Shown here: positions 54,901 to 63,583 of the stretch, one piece after another | Layout: each line of letters opens with the position of its first letter | Position numbering within the stretch: the first letter of the stretch is position 1 | Assembly: GCF_016918505.1 (NCBI RefSeq) | Contig: NZ_JAFFPZ010000007.1 | Location: 62,001-126,000, forward strand | Length of the DNA: 64,000 nucleotides | Direction of reading: 5' to 3' | Origin: Desulforhopalus vacuolatus | GTDB lineage: Bacteria > Desulfobacterota > Desulfobulbia > Desulfobulbales > Desulfocapsaceae | Translations under genes and position numbers: made by a program | The notes under the pieces: model-generated | What the model was told of the DNA's origin: nothing | Database searches by the model: none | Seen by the model: the letters and a program-made list of their open reading frames with translations, nothing else

Positions 54901-54942
54901 TTCACTCTTTTACTCAATTTCTTCAGCCCTGTATGTGAAATC

Positions 54943-55767
54943 ATGTCCACTCATCTGAAAAAACTTCTCGCTTCGCGTCTTTCCGCAGATGAACTCGACC
55001 AGCTCGTCGGCAGTTTCGATGTGGTGGGCGATATCGCCGTCGTCATCATTCCCACACCGCTGCTTCATCGCAGCGGGCTGATCGCCGAAGCGATTCTTTC
55101 CACCAGCCATCATCTCCGCACGGTCTTGCGCCGCGCCGGTGTGTACAGTGGAGAATTTCGCACTCTGCCGCTGGAATGTATCGGCGGAGAAGCCCGCAGG
55201 GAGACGGAAGTACGGGAGTTTGGTCTGCGTTATCGGCTCAACCTTGAAACCTGTTACTTCTCAGTGCGCAGCGGCGTAGAGCGCCAGCGCATAGCCGGAA
55301 TGGTGAAGACTGAAGAAAGGGTTCTGGTACTCTTCTCCGGTATTGCACCTTTTCCGTTGATGATCGCCCGCGATGGCGGAGCGCAGGTTATTGGCGTGGA
55401 GAAAAATCCGGCCGCGCACCGTTATGCCGTAGAAAACGTGCGACGTAACCGACTGGAATCCCTTATTACCCTTTATTGCATGGATGCGGCGGATTTTCTC
55501 AGTCATGCGGAAACAACCTTTCACCGTATTGTCATGCCGCTGCCCAGGGGAGGCGATCTCTTTCTTCCAGCCGCGTTGCGGGCACTGCGTCCCGGGGGAA
55601 CGCTTCATTTCTACAGGATGGCGAAAATGGAGGAGTGCAGTGCTGTCTCTGCCATTCTGCGACAGCAGGCCACCGCAGCGGGGCACTGTGTCAGCAGAAT
55701 TACCTGCACGAAGGCGGGCCACTGCGGCAACAGGTCCTTTCGCTGGTGTTTTGATACAGAGATGTAA
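54943..55767 (+). CDS. Trm5/TYW2-like class I methyltransferase
   Basis: The 274-residue protein resembles the archaeal and eukaryotic tRNA guanine-37 N1-methyltransferase Trm5 (or the related TYW2), not bacterial TrmD. Segments fitting Trm5 are DIAVVIIP, LRTVLRR, CYFSVRSGVERQRIA, then VLVLFSGIAPFPLMIAR (motif I, with F(S/A)GxxPF), VIGVEKNPAAHRYAVENV and IVMPLPRGGDLFL (motif IV, where archaeal Trm5 has N(x)P). The missing asparagine in motif IV (MPLPRGG) makes the exact reaction uncertain. It stands alone; start chosen at the first ATG. Confidence 0.7.
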   Translation: MSTHLKKLLASRLSADELDQLVGSFDVVGDIAVVIIPTPLLHRSGLIAEAILSTSHHLRTVLRRAGVYSGEFRTLPLECIGGEARRETEVREFGLRYRLNLETCYFSVRSGVERQRIAGMVKTEERVLVLFSGIAPFPLMIARDGGAQVIGVEKNPAAHRYAVENVRRNRLESLITLYCMDAADFLSHAETTFHRIVMPLPRGGDLFLPAALRALRPGGTLHFYRMAKMEECSAVSAILRQQATAAGHCVSRITCTKAGHCGNRSFRWCFDTEM

Positions 55768-55781
55768 TAGCGAAATAAAAA

Positions 55782-55816
55782 AAAGGGCCAGCGGAAATTT
55801 CCCGACGGCCCTCTCA
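55782..55816. terminator. Imperfect terminator hairpin
   Basis: AGGGCCAGCGG pairs loosely with CCCGACGGCCCT. The A8 on its left becomes T8 on the minus strand, so it works best for leftward transcription, possibly that of mdh. Confidence 0.5.
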
Positions 55817-55852
55817 TGCAATTCTTAAAATAATTCGATGATCTACATAAAG

Positions 55853-55930
55853 AAACATTGAATGTCCGGTCTTTCGCTCATCTCCTTCTGTCCTCGAATA
55901 TGAACGAAATACAAACTTCTTCAAAGTACT
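55853..55930 (+). repeat. Internally deleted family B repeat
   Basis: ACATTGAATGTCCGGTCTTT on the left and ATGAACGAAATACAAACTTC on the right match the two family B arms, but the centre is gone and both ends are worn. Confidence 0.5.
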
Positions 55931-55937
55931 TTTTATC

Positions 55938-55971
55938 GGAAGGTGCCCCGCACAAAGACGGGGCACCTTCC
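55938..55971. terminator. Terminator next to mdh
   Basis: GGAAGGTGCCCCG pairs perfectly with CGGGGCACCTTCC around an 8-base loop, directly downstream of mdh on the minus strand. The T-tract is weak. Confidence 0.65.
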
Positions 55972-55983
55972 TTTTCGAACAAA

Positions 55984-56961
55984 TTAGATCATGTCTTTAA
56001 CTGCTTCTCTTTCAGATTGCAGTTCTTTTTCGGTTGCGGTCATCATTTCCTTTTGGAAATCACTGATTTTGAGACCGGTAACTTCTGTCCATTTGCCGCC
56101 TTCGCAGGTCATCGGACGGGCGTAAATCAGATCGGCATCAATATTGTAGCTGTTGCCGCCGCTGTACGCGCCCATGCTTACCCATTCGCCGTTGGTACCG
56201 AGAGCCCAGCTGCGCATATGGTCAATGGCTGCAGAGGCTGCAGAAGCTGCAGAAGATGCGCCGCGGGCTTCAATAACTGCCGCGCCACGTTGTTGAACGG
56301 TGGGAATGAAGGTGTTTACATACCAGTCATTGTCCACTTTTTCTGCAGCAGCGACTCCGTCTATGGTTGCGTTGGCGATATCAGGGAACTGAGTGGCGCT
56401 GTGGTTGCCCCACACTGCCATTTTTTTAACCTGGGAAGAATGGGTACCGGTTTTCTCAGCGAGCTGGGAAAGGGATCTGTTGTGGTCGAGGCGCATCATG
56501 GCGGTGAAGTTTTCCCTGGGAAGATCAGGAGCATTCTTCATGGCGATGAGACTGTTGGTGTTGGCCGGATTCCCAACCACCAGAACTTTTACGTCGCGAC
56601 TGGCGTTGTCGTTGAGTGCTTTACCCTGAGTGGTGAAGATGGCTCCATTTTTTTGCAGCAGGTCTGAACGTTCCATTCCTTTTTTGCGGGGCATGGAGCC
56701 GACCAGCATTGCATAATCTACGTCTTTGAAGGCAACGTTGGGATCATCGGTGGGAACAATTCCCTGTACCAGCGGGAAAGCACAGTCGTTAAGTTCCATG
56801 ACAACACCCTTGAGGGCACCCATTGCGGGCGGGATCTCAAGGAGATGGAGGATAACTGGCTGGTCTGCGCCAAGCATATCGCCAGCAGCGATACGGAAGA
56901 TAAGAGCGTAGCTGATGTTACCTGCGGCTCCGGTGATTGCAACACGTACGGGACTTTTCAT
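55984..56961 (-). CDS. mdh: Malate dehydrogenase, cytosolic-type
   Basis: It interconverts malate and oxaloacetate with NAD(H). The 325-residue protein is of the cytosolic/Thermus group: [15 protein letters not shown] (NAD site), [23 protein letters not shown] (mobile loop with the substrate arginine), [13 protein letters not shown] and the catalytic His in [17 protein letters not shown] lies upstream of the ATG at 56961; the longer frame to 57162 has no support. The upstream leader has a small hairpin CACTGC/GCAGTG at 57027-57042. It stands alone. Confidence 0.93.
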   Translation of the reverse strand: MKSPVRVAITGAAGNISYALIFRIAAGDMLGADQPVILHLLEIPPAMGALKGVVMELNDCAFPLVQGIVPTDDPNVAFKDVDYAMLVGSMPRKKGMERSDLLQKNGAIFTTQGKALNDNASRDVKVLVVGNPANTNSLIAMKNAPDLPRENFTAMMRLDHNRSLSQLAEKTGTHSSQVKKMAVWGNHSATQFPDIANATIDGVAAAEKVDNDWYVNTFIPTVQQRGAAVIEARGASSAASAASAAIDHMRSWALGTNGEWVSMGAYSGGNSYNIDADLIYARPMTCEGGKWTEVTGLKISDFQKEMMTATEKELQSEREAVKDMI

Positions 56962-57431
56962 GACAGCCTCCTGAATAAAATGTGATGAACGGTTGAGACT
57001 CCTGGAAACAACACTTGCTACTACTTCACTGCGTTTGCAGTGTTTTCTGAAAGCCTCCGAACAGTCTGAGAAAGATTGAACGGAGTGGTTAATCAAGAAA
57101 CCCTGTTTTCCTGTGCAATAAAACTGATACAAAACATACCATAAGCAGATGGGTGTGGCCACTATCTTAAGGGAATCAATGATGATTTTTCCCTCTTTTC
57201 CGACAGGAGCAGGAAAAACTACTTCCGGGATCGGAATTGGGATGGATCTGCTCCTGCCGGTGTGACCTGTCTGAAGCGTAAATTCAATATGTTAATGGTT
57301 TCACCCTGCTAAATTGGTCTGCTGCAGAGCCAGCTGGGGAAATGTAAGTCTAATGAAGTGGACGTTTAGAAGTATGTGGAAATATTGTGGAAAAGGGGCG
57401 AAAAACTCTGCGGGCATATTCCCGGTCGATG
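56962..57431. other. 470-base region upstream of mdh
   Basis: It holds the mdh leader (hairpin at 57027-57042) and, at 57204-57256, a two-part inverted repeat: CAGGAGCAG pairs with CTGCTCCTG, enclosing TTCCG/CGGAA. No gene is seen. Confidence 0.4.
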
Positions 57432-57680
57432 TCAGTGGCGATGCTGTGAACGTTTTTTCCGATGGTCAAAAAACTCCCGCATGTCGGAAACTAAAACGCC
57501 CCAGAACTCCTCAAGATCAGAGGTAAGGTTGTCGTCTTCGTGGAGGTATTGATCAATCTGTTCAATAGCTTCGTGCTGTTCCCGCAGTCTGGTCTTTTCC
57601 AGTTCTGCCTTGAGTTTAACGAGATACTGTTCCAGTCGGGCAATCTTCGTCTCAAGTTCTTCCTGTGTCTTGTCTGTCAT
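57432..57680 (-). CDS. Small coiled-coil protein of unknown function
   Basis: An 82-residue charged protein. Residues 8-45 form a likely coiled coil (ETKIARLEQYLVKLKAELEK), followed by DLEEFWGVLVSDMREFFD and a basic, His-containing tail. No family is recognised. The start has only a weak ribosome site, but the frame lies 32 bases after the Na/Pi symporter gene on the same strand, so it may be co-transcribed; a role as partner or regulator of that transporter is only a guess. Confidence 0.5.
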   Translation of the reverse strand: MTDKTQEELETKIARLEQYLVKLKAELEKTRLREQHEAIEQIDQYLHEDDNLTSDLEEFWGVLVSDMREFFDHRKKRSQHRH

Positions 57681-57712
57681 GATATGATATGAGTCCCGGA
57701 GTGCCGCTGCTT

Positions 57713-58924
57713 TTACCAGCCAAGTGCATTGCTTCCTATAATAAGAATTGCTGGCGCAAGAAAAAAGACAACACCAATATAGGCAATGGCGTAAACTTTA
57801 TTTCTTGATGTTGCCTTTGCAAGTGTAGTGGCGAGACGAAGGGGGATATTACGCAGGAAGGGGATGCTGTAAATCACCACTACTCCGAGGATATTATACG
57901 TAAGATGCACAAAGGCGATCTGCAGAGCCAGTCCTGCGGTGGGACCGGTAATGGCAGTGGCTGCAAGCAGAGCGGTGATGCAGGTGCCGATATTGGCTCC
58001 AAGGGTAAAAGGGTAAACCTGACGCAGAGTGAAGATGCCGTTGCCGGCGAGGGGGACGATGAGACTGGTCGTCGTAGAAGAGGACTGCACGAGGATGGTG
58101 AGCAGGGTGCCGGAGGTAATCCCGGAGATGGGACCGCGTCCCACTGCCCAGTGAAAAACTTTTTTTACCCTGCCGACCATCAATACCTTAAGCAGGCGTC
58201 CTATGACGGTGATGACCGCGATAATGGTTGTGACTCCAAGCAGGATCATGATGATACCGCTGAGGGGATGGGGCAGCAGGCCACTGGCGATTTCCTGAAT
58301 TGTCTTGAGGACAGGCTGAATCAGCGGCTTGATGAAATTGAAACTCTTCATTGACATGGAGTTGCCGCCATAAACCAGTGAGCTCAAATACGCTCCAATT
58401 TTGTCAAGAAGGCCGAACTCAATCTCCAGAGGAAGAAAAATGATAACACTGAGCAGGTTAAAAAAATCGTGAATGGTTGCAGCGGCGTAGGCTCGGCGGA
58501 ATTCTATTCCTTTGCGGATGTGGCCGAGACTGACGATTGTATTGGTTATGGTTGTGCCGATGTTGGCTCCCATTACCATGGGGATGGCGATAACTACCGG
58601 CAGACCGCCGGCAACAAGACCAACAATAATTGAGGTTACTGTGGAAGAAGATTGAATCAGCGCCGTGGCAACGGTGCCGATAACCAGTCCGGTAAAGGGA
58701 TTTCGGGCGAAGTTAAAGAGATCCTTGGCGTTTTCTCCCGCCGCCATGTTGAAACCGTTGCCGATCATCGATACTGCCACGAGCAGCAAATAAAGGAGAA
58801 AAGCGATGAGCAGCCATTCTCTTGTACGGTTTAACAGGGCCAGAACATGAACCAGACCATCGCTCCGCTTTTCACTCTCCACCTGTTGCGCTCCCGATGA
58901 TATGATGATGCCTCCACTCTCCAT
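57713..58924 (-). CDS. Na+/phosphate symporter (NptA/PF02690 type)
   Basis: A 403-residue membrane protein with two inverted repeats, each with the QSSST substrate motif: ALIQSSSTVTSIIVGL near residue 90 and ILVQSSSTTTSLIVPL near 285, each followed by a GANIGT segment. This is the core of Na/Pi cotransporters of the SLC34-like family. It lacks the C-terminal PhoU-like domain that many bacterial members have. AGAGG precedes the ATG. The small coiled-coil gene follows. Confidence 0.85.
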   Translation of the reverse strand: MESGGIIISSGAQQVESEKRSDGLVHVLALLNRTREWLLIAFLLYLLLVAVSMIGNGFNMAAGENAKDLFNFARNPFTGLVIGTVATALIQSSSTVTSIIVGLVAGGLPVVIAIPMVMGANIGTTITNTIVSLGHIRKGIEFRRAYAAATIHDFFNLLSVIIFLPLEIEFGLLDKIGAYLSSLVYGGNSMSMKSFNFIKPLIQPVLKTIQEIASGLLPHPLSGIIMILLGVTTIIAVITVIGRLLKVLMVGRVKKVFHWAVGRGPISGITSGTLLTILVQSSSTTTSLIVPLAGNGIFTLRQVYPFTLGANIGTCITALLAATAITGPTAGLALQIAFVHLTYNILGVVVIYSIPFLRNIPLRLATTLAKATSRNKVYAIAYIGVVFFLAPAILIIGSNALGW

Positions 58925-59108
58925 AATACCTCTGTCTGTATGGTAATTTGTGTTGGGAAGGTTCCGGTAAATATGCGGTTAGTAAATCATGGGCCAGGGA
59001 AATGCAACCGTTTTATCGGAAGAATCGGTTTGAATGCTGTCCGTTATTTCCAATTACGACCGACGTAATGCAGTACGCCGACCGCTTTTTTTGCGGTGCA
59101 GGATTTCC

Positions 59109-59966
59109 TCAATAGTATTTATAGAGAACCTGAGTCCCCTTGTCGTCATCGCCAGCATCTGCAATCTGCTGATAGAGTTTTTGTGCCAGTGACAGTCCCT
59201 GTGGATTGAAGCCAAGTTCCTCAGAAGAATCAAGGGCAATCTTCATATCCTTAAGGAAGTGTTTGACGAAAAATCCCGGTTCAAAATTACCCTCCAGCAT
59301 GCGCGGGGCGAGATTGGAGAGTGACCAGCTTCCGGCTGCGCCGCTCTCAATGCTGGTGAGTACGGTGCGGGGATCAAGACCCGCTTCCTCAGCGTAGCGA
59401 ATTGCTTCAACCACACCCATCATGATCGAGGCGATGGCAATTTGATTGCTCGCTTTGCAGTGCTGTCCCGCACCGGCCTTTCCCTGATAGACAATATTTT
59501 TTCCCATGCTCTCAAAAAGGGGGAGGGCGGTTTTAAAACTCGTTGTGTCGCCGCCGATCATGATGGAGAGCGTACCATTTTTGGCCCCTACATCACCGCC
59601 GGAGACCGGAGCATCAAGAGTTGCAATGCCCTTCTCCTTCGCAGCAGTGTAAATACGCCGGGCCAGGGACGGGCTGGAGGTGGTCATGTCGATGAGGATG
59701 GTGTTTGGGGCGGCGCTTTCGAGAAGACCGCCTTCACCGAAGTAGACCTCTTCGACATCCTGCGGGTAGCCAACGATGGTTATAATGGCGTCACAGCCTG
59801 AAGCCAGCCCGGCGACAGTGTCGCACCAGGTTGCTCCGGCGGCAATCAATTCACCAGCCGTTGCCTTCGTGCGGGTAGAGATGCGCAGGTCATATCCCGC
59901 CTTTTTAATATTTGCGGCCATGCTGCGTCCCATGACACCGAGTCCGATAAAGCCGATTGTTTTCAT
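59109..59966 (-). CDS. NAD(P)-dependent beta-hydroxyacid dehydrogenase
   Basis: A 285-residue member of the 3-hydroxyisobutyrate/tartronate semialdehyde reductase family. The cofactor loop is GFIGLGVMGRSMA with an Arg-containing strand (RISTRTK), favouring NADPH. DAPVSGGDVGA is the substrate loop and GAGQHCKASNQIAIA contains the catalytic lysine. The exact substrate (succinic or glyoxylic semialdehyde, tartronate semialdehyde) cannot be told. The ATG at 59966 has AAGGAG upstream. It is the second gene of a unit with metC. Confidence 0.85.
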   Translation of the reverse strand: MKTIGFIGLGVMGRSMAANIKKAGYDLRISTRTKATAGELIAAGATWCDTVAGLASGCDAIITIVGYPQDVEEVYFGEGGLLESAAPNTILIDMTTSSPSLARRIYTAAKEKGIATLDAPVSGGDVGAKNGTLSIMIGGDTTSFKTALPLFESMGKNIVYQGKAGAGQHCKASNQIAIASIMMGVVEAIRYAEEAGLDPRTVLTSIESGAAGSWSLSNLAPRMLEGNFEPGFFVKHFLKDMKIALDSSEELGFNPQGLSLAQKLYQQIADAGDDDKGTQVLYKYY

Positions 59967-60004
59967 GTTGTCTCCTTCAGAGAGATTTTTTTTCAAGATA
60001 CCCT

Positions 60005-61171
60005 TTACATATTCTGAAGCTGTGCCAGTCCCGCCTCCAGATCCTGCTGCAGGTCATCAACATTTTCGAGGCCGATACTGAGACGGATAATCGTTTTCCC
60101 TGTGTAGCGCGAGTTTGTCTGGCGGTTGACCTTTGCCGCCGTCAGCAGGCTTTTGTAACCGCCCCAGCTGTAGCCGAGGTGGAAGAGCTGCAGGTGGTCG
60201 ATAAAGGTGGCGAGATCTTCCTCCTTATACTCACTTTTCAGCGTGAAGGCGAAGAGACCTGTGGAACCGGTGAAGTCCCGTTTCCACAGTCGGTGTTCGG
60301 GGTGACTCTCCAGCGCCGGATGAAGGACGTTTTCCACCAGTGGATGGGTCTCAAGCCAGCGGGCGATTTGCAGCGCAGATTCCGCGTGACGGCTGAGACG
60401 CACCTCAAGGGTGTGCAGGCCGCGCAGGGCCAGGGCGCAATCTTCAGCGGGAGCGTAGATTTCCATTGTTTTGTAGAAATCATCGAGAGTTTCGGCATGT
60501 TCTGCATTTGCTGAAACGGAGCCTGCCAGCACATCGGAGTAGCCGCAGATGTACTTGGTCAGCGAGTGGATGGTAATATCGACCCCGAGTGTGAAAGGAT
60601 TGAGATAAAAAGGAGTGGCCCATGTGTTGTCGATGAGGGTGACAATATCGTGTTTTCTGGCCACTGCACAGACCGCCGGGATATCCTGCAGTTCCATGGT
60701 TATGGAGCCGGGGGATTCCAGCAGAATGGCAGCAGTGTTCGGGCGAATATATTTCTCAATGTCCCCCGCGACATTTGCTGGAGCGGCAGTGGTCTCAACC
60801 CCGAACTTTTTGAGGACGGTAGAACAGAAATGCTGGCCGGTCATGTAGGCGTTATCGCAGACAAGCAGATGATCACCGGCCTTGAGGAAGGTCATCAGCG
60901 CAGTGCGGATGGCATCAATTCCCGAAGGACATATACGGGTCAGAGCGGCCCCCTCCAGCCGGCGCATGGCCTCTTCAAACTGACGCTGGGTAGGCAGACG
61001 GTCAGTGCCGTAGGTGATGCCGCTGAACTGGTGACGGTCAACGTCGCACATCTCTGTGTAGTTTTTGAAAAGGACCGTCGAGCCGCGGTAGAGAGGAGGG
61101 TTGACGGTGTTGGCGGAAGTATTGTCCAGCTCGGTCCAGAGAGTGCTGTTAATTCTTGTTTCTTCGTGCAT
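60005..61171 (-). CDS. metC: Cystathionine beta-lyase
   Basis: A PLP enzyme that cleaves cystathionine to homocysteine, pyruvate and ammonia. The 388-residue protein matches the proteobacterial MetC type: YGTDRLPTQRQFEEA near the N-terminus, IHSLTKYICGYSDVLAG with the PLP lysine, YAPAEDCALALRGLHTLEVR, and GYSWGGYKSL. Together with MetY at 25.5 kb this indicates two routes to homocysteine. The ribosome site is weak. It is 38 bases upstream of the dehydrogenase gene. Confidence 0.9.
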   Translation of the reverse strand: MHEETRINSTLWTELDNTSANTVNPPLYRGSTVLFKNYTEMCDVDRHQFSGITYGTDRLPTQRQFEEAMRRLEGAALTRICPSGIDAIRTALMTFLKAGDHLLVCDNAYMTGQHFCSTVLKKFGVETTAAPANVAGDIEKYIRPNTAAILLESPGSITMELQDIPAVCAVARKHDIVTLIDNTWATPFYLNPFTLGVDITIHSLTKYICGYSDVLAGSVSANAEHAETLDDFYKTMEIYAPAEDCALALRGLHTLEVRLSRHAESALQIARWLETHPLVENVLHPALESHPEHRLWKRDFTGSTGLFAFTLKSEYKEEDLATFIDHLQLFHLGYSWGGYKSLLTAAKVNRQTNSRYTGKTIIRLSIGLENVDDLQQDLEAGLAQLQNM

Positions 61172-61284
61172 ATTAGCTGTTTTGTTTTATTCTCTGAGAA
61201 GTGAATGGGAAAGACAGGCCTGATATTACATACGTTGTCAGCATACAACGAACCCTTTAATTTTACCATGTTGGAGGTGCGGAA

Positions 61285-62490
61285 ATGGCACAGGAGAGAA
61301 AAAGATTTCGAGTTGGATGGATGGTGGACGGGATCAGTGCAGAGACGCTCGGCGAACAGCTGCTCACCGTAGAAAATGGTGTTATTACGAAGATTGAACC
61401 GTGGAGTGACAGTCTGGGAGTGGCGGCAGAGGAGCTGATTGATCTTTCCCCCTGTACCGTTTTGCCACCCCTCACCGACGCCTGTTCCCATCTCTGCATG
61501 TCTGCTACCACTGATCTCGCGGTGCGGGAAAAGCAGCTTGCCTCCAGTTACGAGGAGTTGTTGCCGATACTGAAACAGCATGCCGGAGACTACCTCAGCC
61601 ATGGAGTATTTGCAGCGCGTGATGGTGGCGATCACGGGGGATATGCCCTGCGTTTTGCAAAGGAGCAGAAGCACCCGGGGTTCACCCTGCGTACCAGCGG
61701 GCGGGCATGGCACCGTAAAGGGTGCTATGGCCGGCTCATCGGACGGACGCCGGAAAGTTATGGCCTCAATCTCCCCGATGCCTTCAGCGAGGGACAGCGC
61801 AGGGGGGAGGATGCGGGGGCGGAGTTTGTCAAAATAGTTCAGTCCGGAGTCAACAGCCTCACGGAATACGGCGTGCAGACCCCACCGCAGTTTCCGCTGG
61901 AGGAGCTGAAAGAACTGGTGCGGCGTGCTGCGGAGTGTGGCAAAAAGGTAACGGCTCATGCCAACGGAGAGGAGGCGGTGCGTATTGCCATTGAGGCAGG
62001 GTGCCACTCTATTGAACACGGCTTTTTCATGGGGGAGGAAAATCTGAGGCGGTTGCGTGACAGTAAAGCCGTGTGGGTTCCCACCGTCTTTACCATGCGC
62101 GCGTATCGACAAAATATTGATATCCTTGGCGGGCGCGGGAATCAAACCGTTCTCGACCGCCTCCTTGAACATCAGCTTGCACAGCTTTCCCTGGCGCGTG
62201 AACTCGGCGTAAAGACGGCCGTCGGCACTGATGCCGGCAGTCTCGGCGTACTTCATGGTGAAGGGGTCATGGAGGAAATGAAGTTGTTTCGCCGCGCGGG
62301 TTATTCTCTTGGAGAGACCATTCGCTGTTCTTCCGTTATCGGCGGAGATCTGCTCAGCATGGAAAATTTTGGAAGATTGCGACCTGGTGCTCCGGCCACC
62401 TTTCTTGCCTCAAGGGGAACCCCTTCGCAGCTGCCTCGCAAAATTATTTATCTTGAAGCTATTTATGTTGAGGGAGAGTGTTTATCATGA
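61285..62490 (+). CDS. Amidohydrolase-family protein with altered HxH motif
   Basis: A 401-residue TIM-barrel metal-dependent hydrolase resembling imidazolonepropionase/Xaa-Pro dipeptidase-type members. Where the family has D-x-H-x-H, this protein has D65-A-C67-S-H69, so one metal histidine is cysteine. Other ligands fit: Lys183 in FVKIVQSG (carbamylated lysine), His225 in VTAHANGEEA, His245 in SIEHGFFMG and Asp316 in VGTDAGS. The substrate is unknown. GGAGG lies upstream of the ATG. It is divergent from metC and followed by a family B repeat. Confidence 0.8.
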   Translation: MAQERKRFRVGWMVDGISAETLGEQLLTVENGVITKIEPWSDSLGVAAEELIDLSPCTVLPPLTDACSHLCMSATTDLAVREKQLASSYEELLPILKQHAGDYLSHGVFAARDGGDHGGYALRFAKEQKHPGFTLRTSGRAWHRKGCYGRLIGRTPESYGLNLPDAFSEGQRRGEDAGAEFVKIVQSGVNSLTEYGVQTPPQFPLEELKELVRRAAECGKKVTAHANGEEAVRIAIEAGCHSIEHGFFMGEENLRRLRDSKAVWVPTVFTMRAYRQNIDILGGRGNQTVLDRLLEHQLAQLSLARELGVKTAVGTDAGSLGVLHGEGVMEEMKLFRRAGYSLGETIRCSSVIGGDLLSMENFGRLRPGAPATFLASRGTPSQLPRKIIYLEAIYVEGECLS

Positions 62491-62495
62491 TATAA

Positions 62496-62660
62496 GGATG
62501 CCCTTGATAATCTTGTATTTCACTCATATTCGAGGCACAGGAAAAATTTTACCGCAGGTATCTGATTGATATCTCGATGTCTTGTTCCTCGCTTTGTCGG
62601 AGGATAAATTTTTTGCTGTAACGAAGAAGGTGGACAAAAGACTGGTTATGCAGGGTACCC
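62496..62660 (-). repeat. Family B repeat, 165 bases
   Basis: It runs from GGATGCCCTTGATAATC to GGTTATGCAGGGTACCC. The core has CATATTCGAGGCACAGG and TCGCTTTGTCGGAGGATAAA. It starts 5 bases after the amidohydrolase stop. Confidence 0.75.
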
Positions 62661-62889
62661 ATAAGTAATGCATTACATTTGACCAGTATACGATCGCTAA
62701 ACTGTTTTTGCACCTCTTTGATATGTGCAAAAAAAATAGAAGTTATTTAACTGCTTGTATTCTTGTATCCTTGTATTATATCTGTTCAAAAAAGGTCGGA
62801 TTTGTAAGAAGAAGTGTTTATTATAGTAAATATTACATGAAAAATCGCAGAGATGGAAGCTGGCTGATTTTCAGGAGATGATAAGAGAA
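62661..62889. other. AT-rich gap before the antitoxin-like gene
   Basis: No gene is seen in about 230 bases. The reading frame of the next gene extends upstream without a stop for about 20 codons, so a lost partner gene is possible. Confidence 0.35.
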
Positions 62890-63231
62890 ATGGATATTCC
62901 TTGCGAAGTTCAAATAATTAAAGATGGTGACAAGCCGGTTTTTGCTGTAATCCCGTATGAGAAGTGGCTTGAGATTACCGGGGAAGAGGCTGACGCGATT
63001 TACATTCCCTATGAAATTATGAGTCTTCGTCTAAAGACTGGAATCTCGCTTATCGCCGCCTGGCGGAAGCATTTAAAGATTACTCAGCGCGAACTTGCCG
63101 GGCAGATGGGAATGACCCAGTCTGCCATTGCCCAGATTGAAAAGGAAGGGACAAAAAGTCGCAAACAGACCCTTGAAAAGGTCGCCAGGGCTCTTGGCCT
63201 TGATGTGCGTCAGCTTTCCCGTACAGAATAG
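62890..63231 (+). CDS. Antitoxin-like regulator: Phd-like N-terminus plus XRE HTH
   Basis: A 113-residue protein. Residues 5-30 (VQIIKDGDKPVFAVIPYEKW) resemble the start of Phd/prevent-host-death folds, and residues ~55-108 form a Cro/CI helix-turn-helix (KITQRELAGQMGMTQSAIAQ, then RKQTLEKVARALGLD). Such proteins are usually antitoxins for RelE/ParE-like toxins; no toxin gene is adjacent on either side. The ATG at 62890 is preferred because AGGAG at 62873-62877 directly abuts the ATG at 62878. A strong terminator follows. Confidence 0.75.
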   Translation: MDIPCEVQIIKDGDKPVFAVIPYEKWLEITGEEADAIYIPYEIMSLRLKTGISLIAAWRKHLKITQRELAGQMGMTQSAIAQIEKEGTKSRKQTLEKVARALGLDVRQLSRTE

Positions 63232-63271
63232 GAGTCTGTCCGACAGACTCCTGGCTGGAGCTTCAAAAAGG

Positions 63272-63311
63272 AAAAAACCCCGGTTCGCGGAATGCGAACC
63301 GGGGTTTTTTT
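63272..63311. terminator. Bidirectional terminator
   Basis: AAAAAACCCCGGTTCGC and its complement around 5 bases, with T7. It separates the HTH gene from the AI-2E family gene. Confidence 0.9.
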
Positions 63312-63367
63312 ATCGCAGGGTTGGCAGAACTCTCTGCACAGAGGCCAGTCAGTATGAAAGCCGTCTC

Positions 63368-63583
63368 ATACCATTTCTATTAAGTTATGCTCGTTTTACA
63401 TCCTGTTTATCCATTCGTAATCGCCAAAGAAGATGTAAAATTGATCTCATTGTAGAAACGTCCGTTGCGCTGGAGACGCCCAAATTGGTCGTCTCTACAG
63501 AGCCTTTTGCTTTTTCCTGTCTCCTGTCTCCCTTTTCCCGTCCCCCTGCCTTTAAATCTACCAATACAAAGTGGAAATGGTAT
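63368..63583 (+). repeat. Family A repeat, 216 bases
   Basis: It begins ATACCATTTCTATTAAGTTA and ends GGAAATGGTAT; the last base lies in the stop codon of the following minus-strand gene. Pyrimidine tract at 63510-63550; GATCTCATTGTAGAAACG is shared with the copy at 48.3 kb. Confidence 0.8.
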
